Source: Thiorhodovibrio winogradskyi (GTDB lineage Bacteria > Pseudomonadota > Gammaproteobacteria > Chromatiales > Chromatiaceae). Taken from it: 64,000 nt of DNA. The notes beneath the pieces were generated by a model. That model did no database searches, had not been told where the DNA came from, and worked only from the letters and a program-made list of their open reading frames with translations. Below, one piece after another: positions 53,489 through 63,631 of this stretch (the stretch's first letter is position 1; every line of letters starts with the position of its first letter). The position numbers and the translations under genes are program-made. The DNA lies in contig NZ_CP121472.1 of NCBI RefSeq assembly GCF_036208045.1, positions 3,111,531 to 3,175,530 on the forward strand. The letters are read 5' to 3'.

Positions 53489-55873
53489 TCACAAGCCATT
53501 CGGTTCGAGCAAGGCATGCAGGTTGTCACTGTCGGCGGCTCGCTGCCGCAGCGCTTTCGCATAGCTGGCTTGGTTTTTCGTACAGACCAGGGTATGCGGC
53601 GTGCCACGGGTTTCGGTCTTGAGGTCGAGATCGCACTGGGCCTTGCCGATTTCCGCGGTGACATGCTCGCGGGTTTTTTTCACGGCTTTCAGTCGCCAGC
53701 TGGCGTCCGTGGGCGAGTCAAGAAAGCGGCCGAGTTGCTGGCAGTGCGTGCACTGGCATCTCAGCTTGGCTGGGCGGCGCCAGTCGGCGGGTGGCTCTAT
53801 GGGTGCCGCGACGCGCTGGCGCAGCCGTGCGACCATGGCCTCTTTGAGCTGTTCGGCCATGGGTGCGCTGGCGGCCAGCGGGGCTTTGCCAGTCTGAACA
53901 GCCAGGGCGGCGGGGATCAGAATCTGGTCGGGATCATACACCTCGAGGTGATACAGAAAGCGCTTGAGCGCCTCTTGGGCGAGATGAACGGCAGGCGGCT
54001 TCGCGGGCGTTGGATCAATAGCCTCGCCGATGGACTGATCAATGGAATCGAGGGCGGCCAGGGTGGCGGTGACCAGTTCGGGCGTGACCTTTTGCGGTGC
54101 GCCGTGGTAGTTCGGGGCTGGTCGCTCGGTCGGCAGGGCGTCGAGCAGCGTCATGGCGGCGGGCTTGGCTGGCTCGCCGGCCAGTTCGGGCTTGCGGGCG
54201 AGCAGGTCCGCGAGCAGCCGCGCGCAGGCGCTGGGATCGCGCTGGGCGTTGCCCTTGATCAGAGCATCGAGCAGAGCGCTGGCATGCTCGGTGGGCAGTT
54301 CGCCAAGGAAGGCGACCAGGGGCGGATTGTCCTGCTCGCCATAGCCGCCGGCGGCAATGCACTGCGCGATGAAATCGATCATGGTGCGGGTATCACCAAG
54401 TCGATGCAAGGCCATCAGGAATTGCGCACTTTGGCCCTTGCGGCTGGCGTAATGGCGCGCGTGGTCCTGGGCTGGCCAGTCGGCACAGATGGCTTGGGCC
54501 AGAGCGCGCGCCTCGGCGAGAGGCTCGGGGCTGCCTGCATCGGCTGTGGCCGCGGCATTGGTGGCCGCTAGCAACTCGCTCAGCCAGGGCAGGCTGACGT
54601 CCAGTCCACCTTGGGCAAGCACGGCACCGCGCGCCCCGCGAGGCCAGAGCACCAGGGCGGCGCATTGATACTGGCGCTCGAAGGTCACACCTTCATTGCC
54701 GGTTGCTTCGTGAAACTCCGCCTCGGCATCGATGATGTCCTGTCGTCTTTCCGGCGGACAAAGCTCATGATCGGCGAAAGGCAAGGCACCCATGCTTGAG
54801 GCACTATCGTCCGGACGGCGCCAGTTGTGCAACTCTTGCACGCATTCGTCCACCTCGCCGATCTCAAAATCGTCATCCCAACGGCTCCGACCGCAGTATT
54901 CGGCCCAGCCGGACTCCCGCACCTTGAGCATGGCCAGGTGCAGGTCGCAGTCGGACGCGGCGGCGGCATCACGCAGCATGGCGGCGAGGGTGGCGTCGAT
55001 GCCCTTGAGCTTGCGAAAGCCGAGCTCGGCCTCGGTGTAGGCGTGCTCCAGGGGCAGCACCAGCTTGCGCGGCCACTTGGCTTGATCCTGACTAGCGTCC
55101 TGCCCCTCAATTCGATCTCCCCCCTGCCATTCCCCCTGGCCTTCCCCCCGCCCGTCCACTTGGCTCCACTGGCTGAGCACCTGAGTCAGCGCGCCGCGCG
55201 CGCTGTCATGGTCCGGCGCCTGCGGCAGCGGGCCGCCGTCGCGGCGGAACAGGTTGTAGATCAATGCCAGCCGGCATCCATCGGTGATCGGCAGCACTTG
55301 GTGGCGGCAGTCGGCATAGAAGGCGGCATAGGCGATGGCGGCCGGATCCTCGCGGCGCAGATCCAGGCGCACTTCGCGGTTTTGGTGTTTCACAATGAGT
55401 TCGCCGCCGCTGAACTCGGAGGGCAGGATCATCACCAGAGTGGCGAACATGCCGGGGCATTTCTCGCTGTCGCGGTGACTGACGAAGAAACTGCCCGCGT
55501 CGTAGATCAACAGCTTGTAAAGCTCGGCCTCGACCTCACCAGTGACGCCCAGATCCTCGGCGATGCGCGGCATCAGGGCGTCGAGATCATCCAACCAGCG
55601 CTGGCCCTCGAGTGTCAGGCGCGCGGCATCGATCTGCCAGGTACGTCGAACCTCGGTATCGACCAGGGTCTCGCTGCCGCGGCCATAGGGCGCCTGCTCG
55701 GCCACCTCCACCAGCAGCGAAGCCTGCACTGGCAACAACGGCAGGGCGATGGTGCCCACACCTTCCACCCGCAGGCGCGGCGGGTGCATGTCAAGCGTGC
55801 CGGTGGCGTAAAAGTCGCCTGGGCGGTCAATGCGCTTAAGGAGTGCGGCAAGTTGCTGTTGGATGTTCGGCAT
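53489..55873 (-). CDS. large 2-oxoglutarate-Fe(II) oxygenase-like protein
   Basis: This 794-aa protein has an N-terminal 2OG-Fe(II) dioxygenase domain: HRD (H133, D135), then a distal His in CRHQV (H191) and Arg201, within a LVMILPSEFSGGELIVKH beta-fold typical of prolyl hydroxylase-like enzymes. The remaining 580 residues have no family I recognise; they are helical and contain a cysteine cluster near the end (RCQCTHCQ). A Gln/Gly/Glu-rich insertion (about residues 235-260) separates domain and tail. It is monocistronic, downstream of trpG in the same direction. The substrate is unknown. Confidence 0.75.
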   Translation of the reverse strand: MPNIQQQLAALLKRIDRPGDFYATGTLDMHPPRLRVEGVGTIALPLLPVQASLLVEVAEQAPYGRGSETLVDTEVRRTWQIDAARLTLEGQRWLDDLDALMPRIAEDLGVTGEVEAELYKLLIYDAGSFFVSHRDSEKCPGMFATLVMILPSEFSGGELIVKHQNREVRLDLRREDPAAIAYAAFYADCRHQVLPITDGCRLALIYNLFRRDGGPLPQAPDHDSARGALTQVLSQWSQVDGRGEGQGEWQGGDRIEGQDASQDQAKWPRKLVLPLEHAYTEAELGFRKLKGIDATLAAMLRDAAAASDCDLHLAMLKVRESGWAEYCGRSRWDDDFEIGEVDECVQELHNWRRPDDSASSMGALPFADHELCPPERRQDIIDAEAEFHEATGNEGVTFERQYQCAALVLWPRGARGAVLAQGGLDVSLPWLSELLAATNAAATADAGSPEPLAEARALAQAICADWPAQDHARHYASRKGQSAQFLMALHRLGDTRTMIDFIAQCIAAGGYGEQDNPPLVAFLGELPTEHASALLDALIKGNAQRDPSACARLLADLLARKPELAGEPAKPAAMTLLDALPTERPAPNYHGAPQKVTPELVTATLAALDSIDQSIGEAIDPTPAKPPAVHLAQEALKRFLYHLEVYDPDQILIPAALAVQTGKAPLAASAPMAEQLKEAMVARLRQRVAAPIEPPADWRRPAKLRCQCTHCQQLGRFLDSPTDASWRLKAVKKTREHVTAEIGKAQCDLDLKTETRGTPHTLVCTKNQASYAKALRQRAADSDNLHALLEPNGL

Positions 55874-56114
55874 GGCAAGATCCTGGTGTGCTTTCCATAT
55901 CTTGGAGTATTTTCAAATGATTCGAGCAGAGCAACACAGGCGACCCGAGGTGCCGTCGCCGCGCTGCTTCAACTAGGCGCGGAATTAGACGCGGAATCCG
56001 GTGGGGCACGCCGTAATGAAGTTGCACCCGATGGCAAGCGCTTGGCCTTGCGACACGGGCAGCGAAGCCGCACAATCGTGGCTATTAATCGCATTTTTCC
56101 GCGGGACATCCTCA

Positions 56115-56537
56115 ATGACCCTGGCTGCTGAAGACATCGATTTTATCAAGGCCCACATCGGCGAATGGTTGGCCGAGGAATCGCTCGGCAAACCACCAAA
56201 GGTCTATGAGCTTGAGTTGCGCGAGCGCTCGGTGCGAATCGAGGAGCAGCTCAAGCATCAACGCGACCTGATTCAAACTATCATCGAGCAGAACGACAAG
56301 CGCTTCGATGCCATGCAGACCCAGATGGACAAGCGCTTCGATGCCGTCGACAAGCGATTTGAGGCCATGCAGACCCAGATGGATAAGCGCTTCGATGCCG
56401 TCGACAAGCGATTTGAGGCCATGGACAAGCGATTCGAAGCACTCACCCGCCGTATTGATCGCTTCATGTTCTGGTCCCTGGGCCTGACCATCAGCGTTGC
56501 CGGGCTCATTATTGCCATGGTTCGCATCTGGCCCTGA
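56115..56537 (+). CDS. coiled-coil protein with C-terminal membrane helix
   Basis: This 140-aa protein starts at ATG 56115 and has an N-terminal helical segment, a charged coiled coil of MDKRFDA and VDKRFEA heptad-like repeats (about residues 65-115), and one membrane helix at the end (FWSLGLTISVAGLIIAMV). It resembles short DUF1640/CCDC90-type proteins in layout only. A 54-base block is duplicated in the coil. Function is unknown. Confidence 0.65.
   Translation: MTLAAEDIDFIKAHIGEWLAEESLGKPPKVYELELRERSVRIEEQLKHQRDLIQTIIEQNDKRFDAMQTQMDKRFDAVDKRFEAMQTQMDKRFDAVDKRFEAMDKRFEALTRRIDRFMFWSLGLTISVAGLIIAMVRIWP
56310..56417. repeat. 54-base direct duplication within the coiled-coil gene
   Basis: Positions 56310-56363 and 56364-56417 are the same 54 bases but for one change (ggac/ggat). 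The unit encodes 18 residues beginning AMQTQMDKRFDA, so the frame is kept and the coil is lengthened. Confidence 0.95.
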
Positions 56538-56592
56538 ATGGGATCCAATTCTGGCCCGGGCAAATCTCCAAAAGGCCGCATCCCGCGAGCAC

Positions 56593-59500
56593 TTACAACA
56601 GCACCCGCTCTATGCCTCCCGCGCTCAAGTTCGCGATGAATGCTTGCTGCCAGCCCTCGCCAAGCTGACGGCGGGCCAGCTCGACCACGATGTAATCGGT
56701 TGCAAGTCCCGTTTGGTCGGAAAACTTGGCCAGACCCTGCTGGCAGGCAGGACATGACGTCAGCAGTTTGGCCCGGCCATCGGTGACCCGAGCCTCGCCA
56801 GCCAGCGTCTTCAGCCCCGCCGCCAACTCCTCGGCCTTGCGCAGCCGCACCTGGTTGGCAATGTCCGGCCGCGCGGTGCCCAGGGTGCCGGCTTCGCCGC
56901 AGCAGCGCTCGGACAGGGTCACCGGCCGACCCATGAGTTGACTGGCCACCGAGATGGGTTGATAGACTTTCATCGGGGTGTGGCAGGGGTCGTGGTACAG
57001 ATAGTGTGTCCCATCGGATGGCGAAAGCGCCACGCCCTGCTCCATCAGATACTCATGGATGTCGAGCAGGCGGCAGCCGGGGAAGATGCGCTCGAACTGA
57101 TAACGCTGTAATTGATCCATGCAGGTGCCACAGGAGACCAGCACCGTTTGAATATCGAGATAATTCAGCGTATGGGCCACCCGATGGAAGAGCACCCGGT
57201 TTTCGGTGGTGATGCGGTGCCCGCGCGCTTCCAACCCGGCACCGCGTTGCGGATAGCCGCAACACAGATAACCCGGCGGTAGGATGACCCGCTCGCCCTG
57301 GTGGTAGAGCATGGCGAGCGTGGCCAGGCCAATGTCGGAGAACAGGCGCTCCGAGCCACAACCAGGGAAATAGAAAATCGCGCGCTGGTCTTCGTCCTCG
57401 GCTTGCTTGGGATCGCGCACAATGGGAATGCGGGTGCGATCCTCAAGGTGCAGCGCCTCCCGATACCCCTGCTTGGGCAGCTCGACGCGAATTGGCCGGC
57501 TGACCAGGTGGCGTGCCTGTTCGAGCGCGCGCGGACGCCCGCTGGTGGCACCCGGCGCCATGGTCGGCATTGTGGTGAGCCCCAGGCGGACTGCGGCCCG
57601 ATGCGCCAGATTCAGCCCGGCAAAGCCGCCCTGCCCCAGCACCCGACGCAGCAGCCGCACCAGGCGCGGGTCGTGGGCGTTCAGGAACTGCATGGCCGCC
57701 CAAGCGCCCGGGTTGGTGTGCTTCTTGCCGCGCTCCACCAGCATGCGGCGCAGGCGCATGGTGACATCGCCGAAGTCGATATTGACCGGACAGGGCGGCT
57801 GGCAGTGGTGGCAGATGGTGCAATGGTCGGCGATGTCGTTCATCTCGGCGAAATGCCGCTGGGACAGACCACGGCGGGTCTGCTCCTCGTACAGAAAGGC
57901 CTCGATGATCAGCCCGGTGCCGAGAATCTTGTTGCGCGGTGAGTAGGACAGGTTGGCGCGCGGCACATGGGTCATGCACTTGGGCTTGCATTTGCCACAG
58001 CGCAGGCAGTGCTTGACATCGTCGTTCAGGGCGCCAAGCTCGGTTTCCTCCAGGATGATGGCCTCGCGCTCGACCAGGCGCAGGGAGGGGGTGTAGGCCA
58101 GCTCGAGTCCACTGCCGGCGAGCAGCTTGCCGGGGTTGAAGCGCCCTTGGGGATCGACTCGGGCCTTGTAGTCGGCGAATGCGGCCAGGCGCTCGGGCTC
58201 TAGGTAGCGCACCTTGGTCAGCCCAATGCCGTGCTCGCCGGAAATGACGCCGCCCAGGTCGGACGCCAGCGCCATGATGCGGTCAACAATGCGGTCAGCC
58301 TCGTGCAGCATCTCGTAGTTGGCCGAGTGCACCGGGATGTTGGTGTGCACATTGCCGTCGCCCGCGTGCATGTGCAGGGCGACGAACAGGCGCGCATCGC
58401 GAAGCTTGCGATGAATGCCGGCGAGATGCTCGCGCACCGCCGCCAACTCCTGCCCGGCGAAGAGTTCATTGAGCCGGTTGGCAACCTCCTTGCGATAGCT
58501 CTGGCGCAGATCGCGGCGCAGCAGCATGGCCAGCAGGCTGTCGCCCTGACGGCCATCAGTCCGGATCAAGCCGCGCTCTTTCTCGCGCAGCAGGTCGAGA
58601 TGATCCGCAGCCGGCTCATCGAGCGCGGCAAGGATTCGCTGCCAGCGCTCGCGCGCTTGCCCGACCGCCTGTCGCGCCGCCTCGCATTTGGCGGCGAGAA
58701 TGGCCTGCGCCTCGGCCGAGTCCTGATGATCTGCCGGCGCCGCCTCGGGCATGGGGCCGGACAGATAATCGAGCACCGCCACCATGATGCGGTCTTTATT
58801 GATGATGGATTGCTCGATATTGATGCGCTCGATCGCCCGGCTGTAGTCACCCAGGCGCTCGAGTGGAATGACCACGTCCTCGTTGATCTTAAAGGCGTTG
58901 GTATGGCGCGAGATGGCCGCCGTGCGCGCGCGGTCGAGCCAGAAGCGCCGACGCGCCTCCGGGCTGGTGGCGATAAAACTCTCGCCATCGCGCGCGCTGA
59001 CCCGCTCGCTGACCTGCTCGGCCGCGGCCTTCAGCGCCGCCTCGTCATCGGACACCAAATCGGCGAGCAGCACCATCTTCGGCAACTCGCGCCGCGCGGC
59101 CTTGGTGGAATAATTCACCGCGCGGATGTAGCGTTCGTCGAGATGCTCGAGCCCGGCGATCTGGACTTCCGCCAGGGCGTCGATCATGTCCTTGATCTCG
59201 ACAATGGCCGGCACCGCGCGCTCCAGATCAGCGCCAAAAAACTCCAGACAGAGCGTGCAGCCATGCACCGGCATGCGATGCAGAATAAAGCGCGCCGAGG
59301 TGATGATGCCGTCGCAGCCCTCCTTCTGCACCCCGGGCAGATCGCACAGGGCCTTGTCAGTCACATCCTTGCCCAGACCGGCTTTGCGGAAACTCGACCC
59401 CGGCACATCGATCAACTCCGGCTCGCCCATGGGCGTCTGGCCATCGGTGGCGAAACGCTGGATGCGAAAACGCACCCGCTCGGCATCCTGGAGCTTGCCA

Positions 59501-60510
59501 AGGTTATGCTCCAGGCGCTCGACGGTCAGCCAATGCGCGTCCGGGGTCACCATGCGCCAAGAGGCCAGGTTATCCAGCGCCGTGCCCCAGATGACGGCCT
59601 TTTTGCCGCCGGCATTCATGGCCACATTGCCGCCGATGCAGGAAGCGTCCTGGGATGTCGGGTCGACCGCGAAGGCCAGCCCCTGAGCCTCGGCGCGCTC
59701 GGCCACCCGACGCGTGACCACGCCGGCGCCGCAGTGCAGCGTGGGTACCGGCTCCGCCACGCCGGGCAAGCTCTGCATCTCGACCTCCGACAGCCCATCG
59801 AGCTTTTCGGTATCGATAACCGCCGTGCGCGCTGACAGAGGCACGCCCGAGCCGGTATAGCCGGTATTGCCGCCATGAGCGATCAGCGACAGTCCGAGGT
59901 CGATACAGCCGGCGACAATGGGCGCGACCTCGGCCTCGCTATCCGGGCTGATCACCACAAAGGGCAACTCCACGCGCCAGTCGGTCGCATCCGTGGCGTG
60001 AGAGACCCGCGCCAGGCCGCCGAACTGAATGTTGTCCTTGCGCGTCACTCCGGCCAAGCGCTGCGCGATGCGCCGGCGCAGCGCCAAATCCTGCTCGAAG
60101 CCCGCGGCAAAATCCCGCACCGCCGCGCGCCCAGCGCCCAGCAATGCAGCGGCTTTTTGGTTATCGTTCAGGCGCTGCTCGAACAAATCCAGGCGCTGCC
60201 CGAGGCCCTCGATCAACTGCGCCCGACGGCGCGAGTTATCCAGCAAATCCTCTTGCAGATACGGATTGCGGTTGACCACCCACATGTCGCCCAGCACTTC
60301 GAACAGCATCTGAGCCGAGCGCCCGGTACGCCTTGAACCGCGCAATTCCTCGATCAAGCGCCAGCTCTGCTCACCAAGAAAGCGAATGACAATCTCGCGA
60401 TCAGAAAAGGAGGTGTAGTTGTAGGGAATTTCGCGGATGCGCCAGGCTGGCGCGGCTGGGGTGGCTGCGGCACTGGGGGTGGAGATGGCGGTTGATTCGG
60501 GCTGAGTCAT
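56593..60510 (-). CDS. DUF3683-FAD-linked oxidase-Fe-S fusion protein
   Basis: This 1305-aa cytoplasmic enzyme has a DUF3683 N-terminal domain (about 25-180), an FAD-binding PCMH domain ([34 protein letters not shown]), a FAD-linked oxidase C-terminal region, two 4Fe-4S motifs ([22 protein letters not shown]) and two CCG domains near the end ([28 protein letters not shown]). It is of the D-lactate/2-hydroxyacid dehydrogenase (Dld/GlcD) superfamily. ATG 60510 ([10 protein letters not shown]) is preferred over 60672. The substrate is not known; a respiratory role with quinones is likely. Confidence 0.88.
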   Translation of the reverse strand: MTQPESTAISTPSAAATPAAPAWRIREIPYNYTSFSDREIVIRFLGEQSWRLIEELRGSRRTGRSAQMLFEVLGDMWVVNRNPYLQEDLLDNSRRRAQLIEGLGQRLDLFEQRLNDNQKAAALLGAGRAAVRDFAAGFEQDLALRRRIAQRLAGVTRKDNIQFGGLARVSHATDATDWRVELPFVVISPDSEAEVAPIVAGCIDLGLSLIAHGGNTGYTGSGVPLSARTAVIDTEKLDGLSEVEMQSLPGVAEPVPTLHCGAGVVTRRVAERAEAQGLAFAVDPTSQDASCIGGNVAMNAGGKKAVIWGTALDNLASWRMVTPDAHWLTVERLEHNLGKLQDAERVRFRIQRFATDGQTPMGEPELIDVPGSSFRKAGLGKDVTDKALCDLPGVQKEGCDGIITSARFILHRMPVHGCTLCLEFFGADLERAVPAIVEIKDMIDALAEVQIAGLEHLDERYIRAVNYSTKAARRELPKMVLLADLVSDDEAALKAAAEQVSERVSARDGESFIATSPEARRRFWLDRARTAAISRHTNAFKINEDVVIPLERLGDYSRAIERINIEQSIINKDRIMVAVLDYLSGPMPEAAPADHQDSAEAQAILAAKCEAARQAVGQARERWQRILAALDEPAADHLDLLREKERGLIRTDGRQGDSLLAMLLRRDLRQSYRKEVANRLNELFAGQELAAVREHLAGIHRKLRDARLFVALHMHAGDGNVHTNIPVHSANYEMLHEADRIVDRIMALASDLGGVISGEHGIGLTKVRYLEPERLAAFADYKARVDPQGRFNPGKLLAGSGLELAYTPSLRLVEREAIILEETELGALNDDVKHCLRCGKCKPKCMTHVPRANLSYSPRNKILGTGLIIEAFLYEEQTRRGLSQRHFAEMNDIADHCTICHHCQPPCPVNIDFGDVTMRLRRMLVERGKKHTNPGAWAAMQFLNAHDPRLVRLLRRVLGQGGFAGLNLAHRAAVRLGLTTMPTMAPGATSGRPRALEQARHLVSRPIRVELPKQGYREALHLEDRTRIPIVRDPKQAEDEDQRAIFYFPGCGSERLFSDIGLATLAMLYHQGERVILPPGYLCCGYPQRGAGLEARGHRITTENRVLFHRVAHTLNYLDIQTVLVSCGTCMDQLQRYQFERIFPGCRLLDIHEYLMEQGVALSPSDGTHYLYHDPCHTPMKVYQPISVASQLMGRPVTLSERCCGEAGTLGTARPDIANQVRLRKAEELAAGLKTLAGEARVTDGRAKLLTSCPACQQGLAKFSDQTGLATDYIVVELARRQLGEGWQQAFIANLSAGGIERVLL

Positions 60511-60805
60511 ACGGACAGAGACGAGTTGCGGCAGGAAGGCGCAGTGTAACCCAGGCCCCGGCCCGCCCGACAATGCGATCCAGCAGCTGCAAGGACCGCT
60601 TGTCCCTGAACCGGAAACAGAAGCTGGAAACAGGAGCTGAAAACAGCTTCGGCGACGCGAACATTCGCACATCAGGTTTGCGAGCGCGCGTCCCGCGCAT
60701 TACCCTGTGGCGGCGATGGCCAATGCGTCACCCTGCGGCTTCTTGGCCCCAGGTTCCCGGCAATACCGCCGTTTCCATTTTTTCCACCGATGGAGTTACC
60801 TGCTC

Positions 60806-61369
60806 ATGCGCACCTGCAAACCAACCCGCGATTTGACCACCCGTCTGCTGATTCCCTCGCTCGCAACCCTGCTGCTTGCCACCGGCGCCCTGGCCCAGGA
60901 GCCGCCCGCCGATGCGCCCAAGACCCCAACCGAGGCCTTCATGAAGGAACTCGACAAGAACGGCGATGCTCAGGTCTCGCTTGACGAGGTCAAGGCCCCT
61001 CAACAGGCGCGCTTCAAGGAGACCGACGCCAATGGCGACGGCGTCATCACCAAGGAAGAAGCACGCGAAGCCTTTGCCAAACAGGTTCCGCCGGAGATGA
61101 TGGAAGAGATGAAAAAACGCGGCATGCCGGATCCGGGCGATACCTTTATTCAGAATCTCGATAGCAATCAAGACGGACAGGTGAGCGAGGATGAATTCAT
61201 CAAGCCCGCGCTAGACTCCTTCGCCCGCATGGACAGCAACAGCGATGGCGTGGCCACCGCCGATGAAGCCACCGTTTTCTTCGATGAGATGCAGAAGGCA
61301 ATGCAACAACGCATGGAAGAGATGAAGAAACAGCACGGGGAAATGATGGCGCCCCCAGCGCAGCAATAA
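60806..61369 (+). CDS. secreted EF-hand calcium-binding protein
   Basis: This 187-aa protein has a signal peptide (LLIPSLATLLLATGALA) and four EF-hand loops: residues 50-61 (DKNGDAQVSLDE), 74-85 (DANGDGVITKEE), 119-130 (DSNQDGQVSEDE) and 143-154 (DSNSDGVATADE). It should bind calcium in the periplasm; its partner is unknown. The start at ATG 60806 has GGAG 9 bases upstream. It is divergent from the FAD/Fe-S gene. Confidence 0.85.
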   Translation: MRTCKPTRDLTTRLLIPSLATLLLATGALAQEPPADAPKTPTEAFMKELDKNGDAQVSLDEVKAPQQARFKETDANGDGVITKEEAREAFAKQVPPEMMEEMKKRGMPDPGDTFIQNLDSNQDGQVSEDEFIKPALDSFARMDSNSDGVATADEATVFFDEMQKAMQQRMEEMKKQHGEMMAPPAQQ

Positions 61370-61525
61370 GCCCCTATCTGATCGGCGACCATTGCGACAG
61401 CCGGTCACCGAGCGCCCCATGTGGGCGCTTGCGATTCAGCGATGACTTGCGCGGGGGTTCTGGCCTAAACTCCCGGCAGTCTATTCCAGTCTATTTACCG
61501 AGCGTTTTGTTGAGGATTGATCACC

Positions 61526-62089
61526 ATGAGTACCGCACCGACTTCGGGCATTCAAAAATACGGCCTCATCGCACAGAGCTTTCACTGGCTAGTGGCGCTG
61601 CTGCTGGTGGGGCTGTTGCTCACCAACGCCCTGCGCACTGGATCGGCCGAGGGTTCGGATGCGCGCATGTTCTGGCTCGGACTGCACATGTCCTTCGGGA
61701 TTCTGGTTTTTGTGCTGACCTTCGCGCGTATTTTCTGGGCCAAGATCGCACCGCCGCCCGAGTTGGTGGACGCGCCCCAGTGGTCGGTGCTGGCGGCCAA
61801 GTCGGCGCACATGCTGCTGAATCTCTCCACCCTGATCATTCCCGTTTTTGGCTATCTGCGTATTGCCTCCAAGGACATTCCGGCGCGCTTTTTCGGACTG
61901 CCATTCCCATCCCTGGTCGGTGAGCAGCCCTGGCTGAGTGATGTCATGAGCATTCTGCATGGCCCAGCGATGGCGATTTATTTGCTCAGCCTGGTGGGCC
62001 TGCATATCGCTGCGGCCCTGTGGCATCAGTATGTTCGCAAGGATCACGCGCTCGAGCGCATGTTGCCCTGGAGCCCTCCCGGGGCTTGA
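61526..62089 (+). CDS. cytochrome b561-type membrane protein
   Basis: This 187-aa protein has four membrane helices and heme-ligand histidines in typical places: H20 (QSFHW), LGLHMSF, SILHGPAM and LHIAAALWHQY. The cytochrome b561 family transfers electrons across the inner membrane or to a partner dehydrogenase. ATG 61526 follows GAGGA. It is on the same strand as the EF-hand gene, 156 bases away. Confidence 0.85.
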   Translation: MSTAPTSGIQKYGLIAQSFHWLVALLLVGLLLTNALRTGSAEGSDARMFWLGLHMSFGILVFVLTFARIFWAKIAPPPELVDAPQWSVLAAKSAHMLLNLSTLIIPVFGYLRIASKDIPARFFGLPFPSLVGEQPWLSDVMSILHGPAMAIYLLSLVGLHIAAALWHQYVRKDHALERMLPWSPPGA

Positions 62090-62130
62090 GCGGCCATCCC
62101 AAGCCGCCCAAGCCGCTGACGGCCAATGTG

Positions 62131-63456
62131 TCAGAGATAGCGCGCCATCATGGCGCGAAAATCAATGCGCGCGCGCAGACGTCGGCACAGCATGAAGGTG
62201 CCGACAAATTTGCGATGCAGGAACAGACTCGAGGGATCGGGCAGTTCGCTGAAGGCGCCGTCCAAATACAGTTCGCGCCCACGCTGATAAATGCGCTCGA
62301 ACAGATCGGAGCTGCCAAAGTCATAGAGCCCCTCGGTGCGCAGCATCTCCCCGGACAGGCGCATGAGTTCGGTCAGGGCATCGACATTCTGCCGCGGCGC
62401 ATCGGCGCTGAGATAACCGAGATCAACAATGGCCTGGTGCATGGCGGGCACCTCATCGGCCATGCCAGCGGCGGCCAGGCGGCGGAAGCCGGTCACCAAT
62501 GATGGCGCGATGCGCGCGGTGGCGCCGAAATCCAGCAGCACCACGCGCCCGGACTCGGGCTGATAGAAGTAGTTGCCGAAGTTGGGATCGGTCTGGGCCA
62601 ACTGAAACTCAAACAGCTCGCGCAGCGTCAGATCGGTCAGCGCGCTGGAGACGCGGTCACGCTCCTGGCGACTGAATTGGTTCTCCGAGAGCCGGTCAAT
62701 CGACACCCCCTCGATGTAATCCATCGCCAGCACCCGGTTGGTGCTGAGATCCCGATGCACCGCAGGCACCAGAAAGGCCGGATCATCGCCGATCAGCGTG
62801 CGATAGGCCTCCAGTGCCTCGGCCTCGGCCTGATAGTCGGCCTCTTGGTGCAACTGGCGGCGCGCTTCCTCCAACAAGGGTCGCGGATCCGCGCCCTTGG
62901 GCACCATGCCCAGGGTGCGGGCGAGAAACCCCAGGTTGTCGATGTCGCTGTCGATGCTCTCGCGCACGCCGGGGAATTGGATCTTCAGCGCCAACTGACG
63001 CCCGTCGCGGGTCTCGGCGCGATGCACCTGGCCAATAGAGGCCGCCGCGATGGGGGTGAAATCAAACCGGCGAAAGCCTTTGTTCCAGTCGCTGCCCCAC
63101 TCGCGCTCGAGCACCTGTGCGAGCTGACTGAGCGGCATGGGCTCGGCGCGCTCGCGCAGACTGGCCATGATGGCGGCCGCCTCGGGTGTGAACACATCGG
63201 CGCCATCCATGGACATCATCTGGCCCATTTTCATCACCGCCCCGCGCATCCGCGCCAAACGGTCGGTAAATCGCTGGGTGGCGGCGGGACTGAGGCGGAT
63301 GCGCTGGCCGCTGGCGCCGCGCGTGCGCGCCATGTCCCACAGGCCGCGCGCACCCACGCCAACGGCCAGGTCAGTGGTGGCGCGGCCGATATGCCACAGG
63401 CGACTCAAGCGCTGGCTGGGGACGGCGCGACCGCCGTTGTCGGAAAACTGGCTCAT
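62131..63456 (-). CDS. ABC1/UbiB-family atypical kinase
   Basis: This 441-aa protein has the UbiB/AarF/ABC1 signature: MKMGQMMSMDG (KxGQ), AAASIGQVHRAE (the Ala-rich loop replacing the glycine loop), LKIQFPGV with the ATP-binding Lys, DPNFGNYFY and LLDFGAT (kinase HRD/DFG equivalents). The family supports ubiquinone synthesis or lipid handling; this member lacks the C-terminal double membrane helix of UbiB, so it may be a soluble paralogue. ATG 63456 follows GGGAG. It is divergent from the MBL-fold gene. Confidence 0.85.
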   Translation of the reverse strand: MSQFSDNGGRAVPSQRLSRLWHIGRATTDLAVGVGARGLWDMARTRGASGQRIRLSPAATQRFTDRLARMRGAVMKMGQMMSMDGADVFTPEAAAIMASLRERAEPMPLSQLAQVLEREWGSDWNKGFRRFDFTPIAAASIGQVHRAETRDGRQLALKIQFPGVRESIDSDIDNLGFLARTLGMVPKGADPRPLLEEARRQLHQEADYQAEAEALEAYRTLIGDDPAFLVPAVHRDLSTNRVLAMDYIEGVSIDRLSENQFSRQERDRVSSALTDLTLRELFEFQLAQTDPNFGNYFYQPESGRVVLLDFGATARIAPSLVTGFRRLAAAGMADEVPAMHQAIVDLGYLSADAPRQNVDALTELMRLSGEMLRTEGLYDFGSSDLFERIYQRGRELYLDGAFSELPDPSSLFLHRKFVGTFMLCRRLRARIDFRAMMARYL

Positions 63457-63631
63457 TGTTGGGCTCCCTGTCATCCATTCAATGTGTTGCTAGATAGTGC
63501 GCCAGTCTGCCCTTTTCGAGTCAACCACCGCCATGACATTCCCCAGTATACCGCTCGGACATGGCCCCGCGTCCAGACGTGCGGTGCTATAGTCAGAGCA
63601 CCATGACGTCTGACCATGATGGAGTCTGACC

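Noticed and set aside
53516-54571. A 351-codon open frame antisense to the 2OG oxygenase gene
   Set aside because: The protein is Gly/Gln-rich from composition alone and has no start signal.
58231-59835. A 534-codon open frame antisense to the FAD/Fe-S gene
   Set aside because: The sense strand encodes conserved FAD and Fe-S domains; the antisense product has no recognisable motif.
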